From NCBI GenBank assembly GCA_021323535.1, contig JAJONO010000066.1:1-38166 (forward strand): a stretch of DNA of 38,166 nucleotides. The letters are read 5' to 3'. Shown here piece after piece: positions 24,265-33,666 of this stretch. The stretch's first letter is position 1. Each line of letters begins with the position of its first letter. The translations under genes and the position numbers were made by a program. The DNA comes from Bacteroidota bacterium. GTDB lineage: Bacteria > Bacteroidota > Bacteroidia > B-17B0 > Aurantibacillaceae. The notes beneath the pieces were generated by a model that did not search any database, had not been told where the DNA came from, and saw only the letters and a program-made list of their open reading frames with translations.

Positions 24265-27061
24265 CTTTTTTCTCTTTCTTTTCGTGGTACTTCTTAAAGT
24301 TATACGTAAAGCTTAACATGAAGTAACGCTGCAGAATGTTGGTTTGCGCGTCTTCAATGTAAGTTTCGGTAGTTGTTCTTGTAATGCTGTTATTCTGTTC
24401 AAGAATGTCGAATGCATACAGTCGAAGTTCGGCCTGCTGGTTCTTTAAGAATTTATAAGCTACAGAAGCGTTGAGTAAGTTAATGTTCTGGTTCAAGCTT
24501 CCCGTTAAACCGGTATAATAGGTGTTGTTGTATTCTACCTGCAACTGCAACCACTTCCATGGCGTGTAAGTTACTTTGGCACGCGAATTCTGGTTGTAAT
24601 AAGTAGAGTTAAGACTGCTTTGCAAAGTATTACTTACATAATTATATGATGGAGTAGAGGAGAGTGTGAAATCAAGGTTCTCACTGATGTTGCTGCTTAA
24701 TACCAAGCCTAAGCTGGCGTTGGTTGTGTTTGAATAATTGATCTTATCATTGATCAACGCAGGAACATTATTATAATTTCCGGAAGCATTAATGTTAAGG
24801 TTGGATTTTAATTTTTTGATCGCGAAGCTGTAATTGATAAAGGTCCGGATATTGTAATAACCATCCATGTTAACCGGGCGGGTTATCTGCGATCCTTTAG
24901 CAAGAAAAATATCATTATAAACTGTAGTGTCGTTATTTGCAATGATGGTGCTGTTACTGATGTAATCGTCGGTGTAAGTTCCCCCAAGTAATGCAAAGAA
25001 AGAAGTAGCCTTATCTGTATTCACAGCTGAATATCTTAAATTGAAATTGTTCTGAAAATTTTGTCGGAGATCCGAGTTACCAATACTTAACTGCAGGGTA
25101 TTATTATTGTTGAGCACATCCTGTAACTGGTCAATAGAAGGCGCCTGGTTATTACTTTTATAACTGAAACGCAGGTTTTTCTTCGGCGTGAATTTGTACT
25201 GGAACCATAGGCTTGGTAGTACAGATTCAAATATTCTTGCTGTACTGTATTCTCCGGGAAATATTTGTTGTTTTGAAAGCAGGGCCTGCTGGTAAGATAC
25301 TCCTGTATTAAAGTTGACCTTGTTCTTAGTGTAACGGTAAGAAATTCCTCCTGCATTGGATGTGTATTGGTTATTGAAGATATTTGATAATGAAGAATCT
25401 CTCACGGTGTAATTGTCGCTGAAGTCCTGGGTATACGTATTCTTCTCAGATTCAGAAGCGGTATAATTTCCGGTGTAATCAAAAGATAGGGATGATGTTT
25501 TGCTGAGAGGTTCGGTGTAAACTATTTTGCCAATAGCAGAATATCCGAGTTTGTTCAACGCCGAACGCTGATCGATGGTATCTGCATACAAGCTATCAGT
25601 ATAATAGTTATTGTAGGTTTTAAGATTGTTGTCACCCTCACTCCTGTTGTAAGAGGGATTAAGATCCAATGAAATGGTTCTCCCTTTTTTGGCGAAGGAA
25701 TGCCTGTAAAGAATGGGAAGAGAAATATTAAATCCACTTAAGTAAGAGTTGAATCCGTTCTCGGTATTACTTATGGTTAAGGTGTTGTTAATGTTGATGC
25801 CGGACAAAGAACTTGTTCCGTCATTTAATTGCATCGAAAATTTTGGCTGAAGTATTAAAGAATTCAAAGAATCGAGTTTGGTTTCAATTCTTGAACTGAA
25901 ACGATGATTTGAATTGTTGCTAATTGCGCGGTTGGCTTCTTTGTAATTTAATCCGTTATTGGCGCCAACAACATATTGTCTTAATATATCTGATGTAGCT
26001 TTGTTTTCTGTCCAGTTAAAAAAGTAAGAGGCGCTCACCGTTGTTTTTTGTCCCCACTTATCTGAATAATTTAATCCCGCCGCATGTGTTGTGGTGATCC
26101 CGTTCCTGATGTTCACTAAAAAGTTATCGGAAGCATTATCAGATCCGCTTCGTCCACTACCACCGCCACGCCGACCGCTACGTCCTGAATTATTACTGCT
26201 TCCTGCAGAAACTCCTAAAAGATCTTCACTCGAGAAATTCTGTTCATTAATGTTGTTGCTCATTAACAGAAACGTAAATCTTCTTTTGTCTTTAAAACGG
26301 TTGAGCGTTAAGCCTGCTTTGTATTTATCTTCATAACCGTATCCGGCGTAAGTTTTTCCGAAGACACCATTTCTGAATTGAGGCTTGGTGACAATATTGA
26401 TTGTTTTACTGGTGTTACCGTCGTCAATTCCTGTAAACTGCGCCTGGTCACTTTTCTTATCAAATACCTGTACCTTTTCAATAATTTCTGCAGGAAGATT
26501 TTTTAAAACAGACGCGGCATCATCACCAAAAAAAACTTGTCCATCCACCGTTACTTGTTTTACATCTTCGCCCTGTGCCTGAACTTTTCCATCGGTTATA
26601 GTTACCCCAGGCATTTTACCAACAAGCTCTTCCGCAGTAGCGTCTTTGTTTGTTTTATATGCTTTTGAACTGTAGCTGGTAGTATCGCCGTTCTGTGTAG
26701 CAATGGGAGCTTTTGTAACGACTTCAACTTCTTTTAAAATTTTTGCCGAAGTTTTAAGAGATAAAATTCCGAGATCAAGATTGTCTGAAATATTAAGGCT
26801 CTTGTAATAAGTAGCAAAACCAACGTAGGTTATTTTAAGAATATAATTTCCGGCCGAAACATTATCAATATTGAAATTACCTTCAATATCGGTTACATTT
26901 CCTTTTACGAGTGAAGAATCGGGTTTAAGAAGCACAACGGGCGCTCCGATTGCGGCTCCGTTATTAGATTCGTTAACTGTTCCTTTGATATTAAAATTCT
27001 GAGAGGACAAAATGCCGCAGAAAACAAACAGGAAAAACAGAATGGGATATAGTTTGCGCAT
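24257..27061 (-). CDS. Outer-membrane beta-barrel with carboxypeptidase-regulatory-like domain (TonB-receptor-like)
   Basis: A 934-residue outer-membrane protein from ATG 27061; the longer open frame from 27136 lacks a signal at its front. The signal peptide (MRKLYPILFFLFVFCGILSS) is followed by a carboxypeptidase-regulatory-like beta-sandwich (~23-105: IKGTVNESNNGAAIGAPVVL, YVGFATYYKSLNI). A plug-like region spans ~130-235 (AEELVGKMPGVTITDGKVQA, TVDGQVFFGDDAASVLKNL). The remaining ~700 residues form barrel strands, ending in ILQRYFMLSFTYNFKKY. A Gly/Arg/Ser-rich loop (~280-310) lies in the barrel. This is the OMP_b-brl-type family often annotated TonB-dependent receptor; no TonB box is evident. 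Substrate unknown. It overlaps the downstream membrane protein gene by 8 bases. Confidence 0.88.
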   Translation of the reverse strand: MRKLYPILFFLFVFCGILSSQNFNIKGTVNESNNGAAIGAPVVLLKPDSSLVKGNVTDIEGNFNIDNVSAGNYILKITYVGFATYYKSLNISDNLDLGILSLKTSAKILKEVEVVTKAPIATQNGDTTSYSSKAYKTNKDATAEELVGKMPGVTITDGKVQAQGEDVKQVTVDGQVFFGDDAASVLKNLPAEIIEKVQVFDKKSDQAQFTGIDDGNTSKTINIVTKPQFRNGVFGKTYAGYGYEDKYKAGLTLNRFKDKRRFTFLLMSNNINEQNFSSEDLLGVSAGSSNNSGRSGRRGGGSGRSGSDNASDNFLVNIRNGITTTHAAGLNYSDKWGQKTTVSASYFFNWTENKATSDILRQYVVGANNGLNYKEANRAISNNSNHRFSSRIETKLDSLNSLILQPKFSMQLNDGTSSLSGININNTLTISNTENGFNSYLSGFNISLPILYRHSFAKKGRTISLDLNPSYNRSEGDNNLKTYNNYYTDSLYADTIDQRSALNKLGYSAIGKIVYTEPLSKTSSLSFDYTGNYTASESEKNTYTQDFSDNYTVRDSSLSNIFNNQYTSNAGGISYRYTKNKVNFNTGVSYQQALLSKQQIFPGEYSTARIFESVLPSLWFQYKFTPKKNLRFSYKSNNQAPSIDQLQDVLNNNNTLQLSIGNSDLRQNFQNNFNLRYSAVNTDKATSFFALLGGTYTDDYISNSTIIANNDTTVYNDIFLAKGSQITRPVNMDGYYNIRTFINYSFAIKKLKSNLNINASGNYNNVPALINDKINYSNTTNASLGLVLSSNISENLDFTLSSTPSYNYVSNTLQSSLNSTYYNQNSRAKVTYTPWKWLQLQVEYNNTYYTGLTGSLNQNINLLNASVAYKFLKNQQAELRLYAFDILEQNNSITRTTTETYIEDAQTNILQRYFMLSFTYNFKKYHEKKEKKDE

Positions 27062-27120
27062 ACTTTTTAAAATTAGACTTTTTTGAGGGGAAAAAGTAAG
27101 GACGTTAACAAAATTTAATG

Positions 27121-27207
27121 CTCGCTTTCTAACCACATAGACGCATTTTTTATAAAAACAATTATGCGTGGTAGGAGCGAGACATAGTATTTCGTCTTCG
27201 ACGAAAT
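27121..27207. repeat. Compound inverted repeat between phosphatase A and the barrel gene
   Basis: An outer hairpin has arms CTCGCTTTCTAACCAC...ACGCAT and ATGCGTGGTAGGAGCGAG (27121-27181). It is followed by a perfect 8-bp hairpin ATTTCGTC-TTC-GACGAAAT at 27189-27207. It lies 11 bases downstream of the phosphatase stop on the minus strand and could terminate or attenuate transcription. There is no clear T-run in that direction. Confidence 0.65.
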
Positions 27208-27217
27208 TTTCTGAGGG

Positions 27218-29323
27218 CTAAACCCTTACGCCAATGATGCAAACGTCGTCTACCTGCTCTAAATTTCCGCGCCAACTGTTCAAGGTGTCAATGAGAATGC
27301 CTTCCTGTTCATGCATAGGTTTGCTTTGAATGCTTATAAGAAGATCTTTGAGTTGTTTGTATTTGAATTTTTTACCTCTTGGTCCGCCAAACTGGTCGGC
27401 ATAACCATCGGTGAAAATATAAACCGTGTCGCCTTTCTGTAATTCTAATTTGTGATTGGTGAATGGAAGTCCTAAGCCTTTAAAATAACCTATCGGACGT
27501 TTATCAGGGTCGATTTCTTCAATCATTGTATTTCCGTTTCTGATGATCCATGCAGAGTTATTGGCCCCGGCATATTCTACAGTTTTATGATCGTTGCTGA
27601 AAGATAGAAGCGCCATATCCATTCCGTCTTTTGCTTCGCCTTGCAATCCTCTTTGTTTGAGTGAAGTTTTAACATGGTCACGCATCGATCCGAGTATAAG
27701 TGCGGGCTCTGTGATTTCTTTTTCATTTACAATTTCATTGAGAAAAGATATCCCTATCATACTCATAAAGGCGCCGGGAACACCGTGCCCCGTGCAATCT
27801 ACCGCCGTAATAATTTTTTTGCCGTTTTTTTCACTGAACCAGTAAAAATCTCCGCTCACAATGTCTTTCGGCATAAATAACACAAAGGAATCCGGAAATA
27901 ATTTTGTTTTTAATTCCTTTGAAGGGAGAACGGCTTCCTGTATCCTTAGAGCGTAGTTGATAGAATCGGTAATGCCTTTTTGTTTTTCTTCAATGATTTC
28001 TTTTTGCTGTTCGATCTCACTATTTTTCTGAGTCAGTTTTTCGTTAACCGATTTTTTATTCTGATATGCCCTGAACGACACAATGCTGAGAATAAGAATA
28101 AGCACCGCTACGATAATGAGAAAATTGGTAAACGTTTTTTGTTTCGATATTTCGGCCGATGAAAGTTTATTTTCTGTCAGTAACAGTTTATTTTCCTGTT
28201 CTTTTTTCTCATTCTGGTACTTGGCTTCCATATCGCTCATGGATTTTGTGTTGTTCTCATTGAAAAGAACAGTATTGAGCGCGTCGTACTTCTCAAAATA
28301 GAAGAGGGCAGAGTCGCTGTTGCCAAGTTTTTTAAATGTTTCACTTAATTTTTTGTTAATTGTCATTATATCCTGTTTCTTTTCCGAAAGAGTTGAATAG
28401 TGAAGAGCATTATGGTAATTATCTTTAGCTGCTTTGTATTGCTGCATTCTGGAAAGAATATCGCCGGTTTTCTGATACGCAGAGCCCATAGCGTTATTGC
28501 TTTTCAGTTCGTTTCCAATGCGGGTGAGGATTTCAGAATATTTCAGTGCGGTTTCAAAATCTTTTTTCTCAAGATAAACATCAATTACGTTGGCGTAAGA
28601 ACTTATAAGTCCGCGTTTATTTTTTGTTTCTTCTTTTACCTGTACCGAATTCAAAAAATAGGTGAGGGCGGAATCAACGTTTTTCATTTTAAAATGAACA
28701 ATTCCCACATTATTAAGCGACTGTCCTTCTGCAAACCTGTTTTTTATTTCTCTATCCGTACTAAGCGAACGGCGAAAATATGGAAGCGCCTGTGAAAATT
28801 TTTCCTGTATTGATAAGATCCGGCCAATGTATTTGTAGGAGTTGGCCATATTTCTTTTACTGTTCATTTTTTCGTAGAAGGCCACTGCTTCTAAATGGTA
28901 TTTAAGCGCCTGATTGTAATCTCCCTTTATTTCGTAAACTGCGCCATAAGAATCAAGAATAGAAGCTTTGGCATTTTCCTTACGGGAATTCATGGCATGT
29001 TTCATGGCGCTGTCGAGAAGGAGGAGAGACGTGTCCAGTTTGTTGTTCATGTAGTAAAGCTGGCTGCTGATATTCATCGCGAGAGCTGTTCTGTAATCGT
29101 CGTTTATTTTTCTGGAAATGGCAAGCAATTCCTTCAGATAAGGTTCGCTCGTATGCGGATCGGTTTGGAAGTATACTTCGCAAATCGTATTGAGAATATC
29201 GTAACGTACGGTATCAGGATGGTTCTGCTTAAGTAATAATTTAAGGGAATCGAGTTTTGGAGTTTGAGCGAATAGTCTGACTCCGCTTAAAATAATCAGA
29301 AATATGAAAATGATTTTCTTCAT
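27218..29323 (-). CDS. TPR-sensor SpoIIE-type serine phosphatase A
   Basis: A 701-residue membrane signalling protein. Signal peptide 1-19 (ends RLFAQ). About 40-350 is a run of tetratricopeptide repeats (ILDSYGAVYEIKGDYNQALK, SLNNVGIVHFKMKNVDSALT) outside the cytoplasmic membrane. A coiled coil leads to a membrane helix near 397-417 (FLIIVAVLILILSIVSF). A second coiled coil precedes the PP2C/SpoIIE phosphatase from ~450 to the end. Metal and catalytic blocks: PKDIVSGDFYW, DCTGHGVPGAFMS, DGMDMALLSF, FTDGYADQ and QVDDVCIIGVRV. Such enzymes dephosphorylate serine on partner-switch proteins, but no anti-sigma factor is nearby. It lacks the 17-residue insert present in its two paralogues upstream. 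The gap to paralogue B is 81 bases. Confidence 0.9.
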   Translation of the reverse strand: MKKIIFIFLIILSGVRLFAQTPKLDSLKLLLKQNHPDTVRYDILNTICEVYFQTDPHTSEPYLKELLAISRKINDDYRTALAMNISSQLYYMNNKLDTSLLLLDSAMKHAMNSRKENAKASILDSYGAVYEIKGDYNQALKYHLEAVAFYEKMNSKRNMANSYKYIGRILSIQEKFSQALPYFRRSLSTDREIKNRFAEGQSLNNVGIVHFKMKNVDSALTYFLNSVQVKEETKNKRGLISSYANVIDVYLEKKDFETALKYSEILTRIGNELKSNNAMGSAYQKTGDILSRMQQYKAAKDNYHNALHYSTLSEKKQDIMTINKKLSETFKKLGNSDSALFYFEKYDALNTVLFNENNTKSMSDMEAKYQNEKKEQENKLLLTENKLSSAEISKQKTFTNFLIIVAVLILILSIVSFRAYQNKKSVNEKLTQKNSEIEQQKEIIEEKQKGITDSINYALRIQEAVLPSKELKTKLFPDSFVLFMPKDIVSGDFYWFSEKNGKKIITAVDCTGHGVPGAFMSMIGISFLNEIVNEKEITEPALILGSMRDHVKTSLKQRGLQGEAKDGMDMALLSFSNDHKTVEYAGANNSAWIIRNGNTMIEEIDPDKRPIGYFKGLGLPFTNHKLELQKGDTVYIFTDGYADQFGGPRGKKFKYKQLKDLLISIQSKPMHEQEGILIDTLNSWRGNLEQVDDVCIIGVRV

Positions 29324-29404
29324 TGAATGTGCATTGAACGATGTACGAAAGTTACTGAATTTGAGTTTTGCTTTCCACGATTCTTTGTGAACATTCTTGA
29401 AATC

Positions 29405-31531
29405 TTAGAGTCTGATACCAATAATGCACACATCGTCTACCTGTTCTAGCGTCCCTTTCCAGGTGTCGAAGGCTGAAGAGAATATCTCCTTCTGTTCAGA
29501 ACAGGGTTTTGCATAATTGGCCAGTAACAATTCATTGAGTTGTTTATACTTAAATTTTTTACCTTTCTCACCACCGAACTGGTCGGCAAAGCCATCGGTG
29601 TACAGGTATAGTACATCCCCTTTTTTAAATTCAATGTTATGTAAAGTAAAAGGTTCTGTTCTTTCTCCCTGTCCCACTGGCATTTTATCAACGCCCAGTT
29701 CAATTATTTTTCCTTCCGAAATTAATACGGGAGAGTTATAAGCGGCTGAGTAAGTTATTTTTTTATTTGTAGTTCCTTCTTTTTCAAAACACACGAGTAT
29801 TCCGTCAAATCCGTCTTTTTGTCCGTCCTTGCTCACACTTCCTATTAATCGTTTCCTGGCGTAGTCTAGGATCTGGTTTGTTTCAGTAATTTTTTTTTCA
29901 TTAATAGCCTCACTTAAAAAGCCAATGTTCAATAAACTCATAAATGCTCCCGGAACACCATGGCCTGTGGAGTCGCATACGGCGAGGTAAAAGAGTTTAT
30001 GGTCTATAGTCGATAGTTTATAGCCAGGCTGGCCCTGAAGCGAACTCCGTTCTGTTTCAGTGGCCCAATAGAAATCCCCGCTAACAATATCTTTCGGTTT
30101 AAAGAACACGAAATGTTCGGGGAGATGCTGGTCAAGAAATTCATCGCTGGCAATAATCGTATTCTGAATTCGTTTTGCATAGCGGATGGAGTCCAGAACT
30201 TCTTTCCTCTGATCTTCCACAATTTCCTTTTGTTTTTCAATGATCTCTTTTTGTTGCTTCGTGATTTTAAATCGTTTAAAGAGAAAAAAAGAAAAAACAA
30301 TAACAACAAGAAGAATAACAATAACGGCTACGATCACAAAGTTCTGTCTTCTTTTCTCTGAAGAAGCAATGGCTTTATCCGCATCTCTTTTAATATTGTT
30401 TTCCTTCTCCTTTTGTTTTAGCTCGTAATTTTTCTGAATGTCGTTGAGCGATGAAACGTTATTTAGTTTTGATAAACTATCGTTCAGCTGATTATATTTT
30501 GTGGAGCTCTCATAAGCTTCTTTGTATTTTCCCTGGCCCGCCTGTGCAATGGATAAGCCTTTATAAGCCAGAACCTGATCATCGAGAAACTCATTTTCAA
30601 TACAAATGCGTAATTGTTCTTTAAGCATGGCCTCTGCTTTTGCATAATCCTGTTTGCGGTTATACAAATCGCCAAGATTTCCCATTGGTAACAACATTCC
30701 CGAAACATCGCCGATGGTTTTGTAGAGATTGAATGACTGATCGAAATATTTCCAGGCTTCTTCAAAGTTTCCTTTGTCGAGATAAAGTGTACCAATGTTA
30801 TTGCCTGCCATGGCCATGTTACGTTTGTCTTCAATTCGTTTAGAGATATTGTAGCTCTTCACATAGTAGTCCATAGCTTTGTAAGTATCATTGTTGCTAC
30901 CGTAAACTTTGCCAATGTTGTTGTAGCAAAGCGCCATGCCTTTTTCATCTTTTATTTTTTTACAAATGCTAAATGATTTGAAATAATATTTTAGCGCGTT
31001 CTTCCAGTCCTTTAGATCATCATAGATAAGACCTATATTCAGAAGGCTGGACGACATTCCATCAAGATTGTTAAGTTGCTCATCGAGTTCGTAGGATAAT
31101 AAAAAATAATTCAACGCGGTGGATAATTCGCCTTTGTCCCAGTAAACCAAACCAATGTTATTGTAGAGAACAGAATAATCCGAAGGTGTTCTGCAATATT
31201 TTAAACCTTTCAGATAAAGCTTAAGCGCTTCGTTGTATCTGGACATATTCCAGTTCGAAACTCCAAGACTACTGTAAATACCAACTATTCCAGAACTGTC
31301 GCCCGCTTTCCCGGCTATTTTTAGCGCCGTGTTCGCGTAGCTGATAGCCGTATCGAAACCAGAAGTCATATTGTAATAGTAGGCCAGGTTCCTAAGGTTT
31401 TTTATCCTCGCGGAATCAGTTTTAGCTTCCGAAATAATTTTTTTGATGGAATCAACTGTATGGTTGTTCTGGGAATAGCCGGACAGGAAAACGAAAAAGA
31501 AACACAGATGAAATATTTTTCCAGGTTTCAT
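29405..31531 (-). CDS. TPR-sensor SpoIIE-type serine phosphatase B
   Basis: A 708-residue paralogue of phosphatase A. Start ATG at 31531 gives a signal peptide (MKPGKIFHLCFFFVFLSGYS) and a 4-base ATGA overlap with gene C; the earlier start at 31552 is inside gene C. Six or seven tetratricopeptide repeats follow (YNNIGLVYWDKGELSTALNY, GNNIGTLYLDKGNFEEAWKY), then a coiled coil, one membrane helix (VIVAVIVILLVVIVFSFFLF), a second coiled coil and the phosphatase. Motifs: PKDIVSGDFYW, CDSTGHGVPGAFMS, DGFDGILVCF, LYTDGFADQFGG and DDVCIIGIRL. After FYWATE it carries the insert ERSSLQGQPGYKLSTIDH, absent from A. Confidence 0.9.
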   Translation of the reverse strand: MKPGKIFHLCFFFVFLSGYSQNNHTVDSIKKIISEAKTDSARIKNLRNLAYYYNMTSGFDTAISYANTALKIAGKAGDSSGIVGIYSSLGVSNWNMSRYNEALKLYLKGLKYCRTPSDYSVLYNNIGLVYWDKGELSTALNYFLLSYELDEQLNNLDGMSSSLLNIGLIYDDLKDWKNALKYYFKSFSICKKIKDEKGMALCYNNIGKVYGSNNDTYKAMDYYVKSYNISKRIEDKRNMAMAGNNIGTLYLDKGNFEEAWKYFDQSFNLYKTIGDVSGMLLPMGNLGDLYNRKQDYAKAEAMLKEQLRICIENEFLDDQVLAYKGLSIAQAGQGKYKEAYESSTKYNQLNDSLSKLNNVSSLNDIQKNYELKQKEKENNIKRDADKAIASSEKRRQNFVIVAVIVILLVVIVFSFFLFKRFKITKQQKEIIEKQKEIVEDQRKEVLDSIRYAKRIQNTIIASDEFLDQHLPEHFVFFKPKDIVSGDFYWATETERSSLQGQPGYKLSTIDHKLFYLAVCDSTGHGVPGAFMSLLNIGFLSEAINEKKITETNQILDYARKRLIGSVSKDGQKDGFDGILVCFEKEGTTNKKITYSAAYNSPVLISEGKIIELGVDKMPVGQGERTEPFTLHNIEFKKGDVLYLYTDGFADQFGGEKGKKFKYKQLNELLLANYAKPCSEQKEIFSSAFDTWKGTLEQVDDVCIIGIRL
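29973..30091. repeat. Near-identical DNA block shared by phosphatases B and C (copy in B)
   Basis: Of 119 bases, 116 match the block at 32093-32211; differences are at 30024, 30055 and 30061. It includes the sequence for the extra 17 residues (29999-30049) and an imperfect palindrome GGTCTATA...TATAGCC on the plus strand. The neighbouring coding sequence of the two paralogues is clearly more diverged. Confidence 0.9.
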
Positions 31532-33666
31532 ATTTTTATTCCAATTACGCAAACGTCGTCAACCTGTTCAAGGCTGCCTTTCCAATCTTCAAAACGGTTT
31601 TCGAGTTTGGTTTTTAATTCAGGAAGCTCTTCTTTACTGTTTTCAAGAAGGAGATTGTCGAGTTGTTTGGATTTGAATTTTTTTCCTTTTGGTCCGCCAA
31701 ACTGATCGGCATAACCATCGGTATAAAGGAAAAGAACATCTCCTTTTTTTACATCGATAGAAAAGAGTTTGAACGGTTCGGTTTTCTCTCCTTTACCAAC
31801 AGGCATTTTATCAGCTCCGAGTTCAATAATTTTTCCATCCGAAATAAGTACAGGTGCGTTATTGGCCGAGGCATAATCCATTTTATAATTATCACCTTGT
31901 TTTTCTATCCTGAGTAAAATTCCGTCGAAACCGTCTTGTTGTCCTTCTTTACTGATGCTTTCAATTAAACGTTCTCTTACGTGATCAAGAATTTTATTTG
32001 GTTCGTAAATATTTTTCTCTTTAATAGCCTCACTTAAAAAACCAATATTGAGTAAACTCATAAATGCTCCGGGAACACCATGGCCGGTGGAATCGCATAC
32101 GGCGAGGTAAAAGAGTTTATGGTCTATAGTCGATAGTTTATAGTCAGGCTGGCCCTGAAGCGAACTCCGTTCTGCTTCAGCGGCCCAATAGAAATCCCCG
32201 CTAACAATATCCTTTGGTTTAAAAAGGACAAAATGTTCGGGCAGGTTTTGTTTCAGAAATTCCTCGTGCGCCAATAGTGTGTACTGGATACGCTTTGCAT
32301 AATTGATGCTATCTACGATCTCTTTGTTTTTTTCTTCAACAATTTCTTTTTGCTCCTGTAATTCCATGGTGCGTTCTTTTACTTTTTGTTCAAGAACAAC
32401 GTTTTGTTCACGTACCAGTTTTTCGTTTTGCTGCGCGGCTTCCAGGGCCTCTTCCTGCGCTATCTCTTTATCTTTTTTATAATTACTGATCTTATCTCCA
32501 ATAGCCATGGATAAGAGAACAGCTTCGATTGCCGTTCCTATTTCGACAGCGTTATGTGTAAAATTATTGAACGGTATCAATTGAAGATCGGCGCTGATAT
32601 ACGTAAATAAACCTGCGAGGTAGAATGTCCAGCCTATTAAGTAAAACCTCGCTGGCCTGTATCCTTTTCTAAGTACTTTAATCCCTATAAGGAATGAGAT
32701 AACAGAAAACACGAGGCCAAACAGCTGCACAAGCATAATGGCTTCACGTTTTAAACCCGCAAAATCACAAATAAGAACAGAAATAAAAAGCACCAGCATT
32801 CCAATAGTTATTCTGTAACCAGTTTTATAATTGTTCTTCATATCAAGGAACACAATCGCGAACAGGCAAGAGGTGCAACCAAGGCAGAGTGGAACCCATG
32901 CCGGATGTTTATGAAAAATAAACTGGGCCCAATCCGGTAAATGGATCGAGTAACCAAGGGTGAAACTGATGAAGAAACCATTACTGATCACATAGGCCAT
33001 GTAAAAGAGATACACTTTGTCCTTAACCGAAAAATAAATGAACAGGTTGTAAATGATAAGCATAAACAGTAAACCGAAAAATCCTCCGTGAAGAATATCG
33101 TTTACATGATAATTCTCCATAAGCTCATCCAGTTTCCCTATTGAGAGATAAGCCTGTAATGGAACATCGGCCGAAAGTTTTACGAAAAAAGTAATTGTCG
33201 AATCTTTAGGAATGTCTAATGGAAATAAAGGATGCCGTACTTTAATATCTCTGTTCCTGAGTAAGACATGGAAACCTGATTTTGTTTCTTTAAAAGTGCC
33301 GTCAGGTTTAGGAAGATAAATATTGAAATGATCGGCGCTTGCATTTGTGTTTTCGAGATACCAGTTATTAAAATCCGATTGGTTGGTGACTTTTATTTTA
33401 ATCCAGAAAACCGACTTAGTAAGATTAAAATTGGGAATGTCGTTCGTACTTTTTCTGAAAGCAGTGTCAAATTCCGGTTTCGATATTTCTTCAAATGTTT
33501 TTGTGGTTGTTTTGTCCTCGAAAATAGCAATGCTTTGTCCGATCGGCTTTATTTCGTAGTTATTGGTAAGAACAATTGTTTCCTGGCCGAATGCAGCCAG
33601 CGAAAAAAACAACAATACGAACGATAGATATTTTATAAAATGTATTTTAATTGAGCTGCCTCGCAT
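31528..33666 (-). CDS. 7TMR-DISM SpoIIE-type serine phosphatase C
   Basis: A 712-residue sensor-phosphatase. Signal peptide 1-28. An extracytoplasmic 7TMR-DISM jelly-roll domain (~35-175: VFWIKIKVTNQSDFNNWYLE) is followed by seven membrane helices (~190-392), a coiled coil (~395-450) and the SpoIIE phosphatase. Motifs: PKDIVSGDFYW, CDSTGHGVPGAFMS, DGFDGILLRI, LYTDGYADQFGG and DDVCVIGIKI. DISM domains bind small ligands, often carbohydrates, so this protein may sense outside compounds. It also has the 17-residue insert. Start: ATG at 33666, 20 bases inside the end of the NmrA-like gene; an upstream TTG (33675) is possible. The stop overlaps gene B by 4 bases. Confidence 0.9.
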   Translation of the reverse strand: MRGSSIKIHFIKYLSFVLLFFSLAAFGQETIVLTNNYEIKPIGQSIAIFEDKTTTKTFEEISKPEFDTAFRKSTNDIPNFNLTKSVFWIKIKVTNQSDFNNWYLENTNASADHFNIYLPKPDGTFKETKSGFHVLLRNRDIKVRHPLFPLDIPKDSTITFFVKLSADVPLQAYLSIGKLDELMENYHVNDILHGGFFGLLFMLIIYNLFIYFSVKDKVYLFYMAYVISNGFFISFTLGYSIHLPDWAQFIFHKHPAWVPLCLGCTSCLFAIVFLDMKNNYKTGYRITIGMLVLFISVLICDFAGLKREAIMLVQLFGLVFSVISFLIGIKVLRKGYRPARFYLIGWTFYLAGLFTYISADLQLIPFNNFTHNAVEIGTAIEAVLLSMAIGDKISNYKKDKEIAQEEALEAAQQNEKLVREQNVVLEQKVKERTMELQEQKEIVEEKNKEIVDSINYAKRIQYTLLAHEEFLKQNLPEHFVLFKPKDIVSGDFYWAAEAERSSLQGQPDYKLSTIDHKLFYLAVCDSTGHGVPGAFMSLLNIGFLSEAIKEKNIYEPNKILDHVRERLIESISKEGQQDGFDGILLRIEKQGDNYKMDYASANNAPVLISDGKIIELGADKMPVGKGEKTEPFKLFSIDVKKGDVLFLYTDGYADQFGGPKGKKFKSKQLDNLLLENSKEELPELKTKLENRFEDWKGSLEQVDDVCVIGIKI
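32093..32211. repeat. Near-identical DNA block shared by phosphatases B and C (copy in C)
   Basis: Partner of the block at 29973-30091, 2120 bases away in the same orientation and reading frame. The 17-residue insert is encoded at 32119-32169. Confidence 0.9.

Noticed and set aside
27594-29236. Several plus-strand open frames inside phosphatase A
   Set aside because: They are antisense shadows of conserved TPR and phosphatase sequence.
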